Source: Bacillaceae bacterium (GTDB lineage Bacteria; Bacillota; Bacilli; Bacillales_A; Planococcaceae). Taken from it: a stretch of 13,780 nucleotides of DNA. The stretch lies in contig JASLGI010000124.1 of assembly GCA_030149685.1 (NCBI GenBank), positions 1-13,780 on the forward strand, given 5' to 3'. Positions 13,775-13,780 of this stretch are shown one piece after another (the first letter of the stretch is position 1; every line of letters starts with the position of its first letter). Both the position numbers and the translations under genes were made by a program. The notes beneath the pieces are model-generated. The model had not been told where the DNA came from. It saw nothing but the letters and a program-made list of their open reading frames with translations, and did no database searches.

Positions 13775-13780
13775 TAGTTT

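Noticed and set aside
1..13780. Mobile elements, CRISPR arrays, prophage, defence genes, tRNA or rRNA
   Set aside because: No transposase, integrase, terminal repeats, spaced direct repeats, or tRNA/rRNA-like sequences were seen; the region looks like core chromosome throughout.

Overview
The window is a stretch of chromosome from a low-GC Gram-positive bacterium of the Bacillales, most likely a Bacillaceae-type organism. Evidence for this is the gene order asd-dapA-rnjB-(GntR)-ymfF-ymfH-ymfI-ymfK-rodZ-pgsA-cinA-recA, which follows the Bacillus subtilis core order, together with strong AGGAGG ribosome sites, frequent GTG/TTG starts, and a Bacillus-type LexA box in front of recA. Every real gene lies on the minus strand, so transcription runs from high to low coordinates. 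Species cannot be named from this.

Layout in the direction of transcription. (1) 13780-11685: asd and dapA, the first steps of the diaminopimelate/lysine branch, with an extended -10 promoter at the window edge and a strong terminator after dapA. (2) 11684-9588: a roughly 380-bp intergenic region carrying the promoter of rnjB (RNase J2), then rnjB and its terminator. (3) 9570-8755: a single GntR/UTRA regulator (YmfC-like) with its own terminator. (4) 8718-1704: a long, tightly packed cluster. It holds two M16 peptidase-fold proteins (YmfF without zinc ligands, YmfH with them), a short-chain dehydrogenase (YmfI), an ACT/P-loop protein (YmfK), RodZ (cell shape), PgsA (phosphatidylglycerophosphate synthase) and CinA. 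Hairpins at two junctions could tune expression within it. (5) 1679-481: recA with a LexA box, promoter and terminator. (6) 478-245: a remnant of a THI5/NMT1-type ABC transporter substrate-binding protein, followed by a bidirectional terminator. (7) 162-1: a strong promoter flanked and overlapped by two palindromes, a leader, and the ribosome site and first codon of a gene that leaves the window, probably rny (RNase Y) by synteny.

Functionally the window joins cell-envelope precursor supply (asd, dapA), RNA decay (rnjB and probably rny), shape and phospholipid synthesis (rodZ, pgsA) and DNA repair (recA). Compared with B. subtilis, three sets of genes are missing from their usual positions: dapG between asd and dapA, tepA/spoIIIE between rnjB and ymfC, and ymfJ between ymfI and ymfK.

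I found no clear novel system (no mobile element, CRISPR, phage or defence locus). The points most worth a second look are the ACT/P-loop protein YmfK beside rodZ, the unusual set of lost metal ligands in RNase J2, the palindromes around the promoter downstream of recA, and the transporter-gene remnant abutting the recA terminator.
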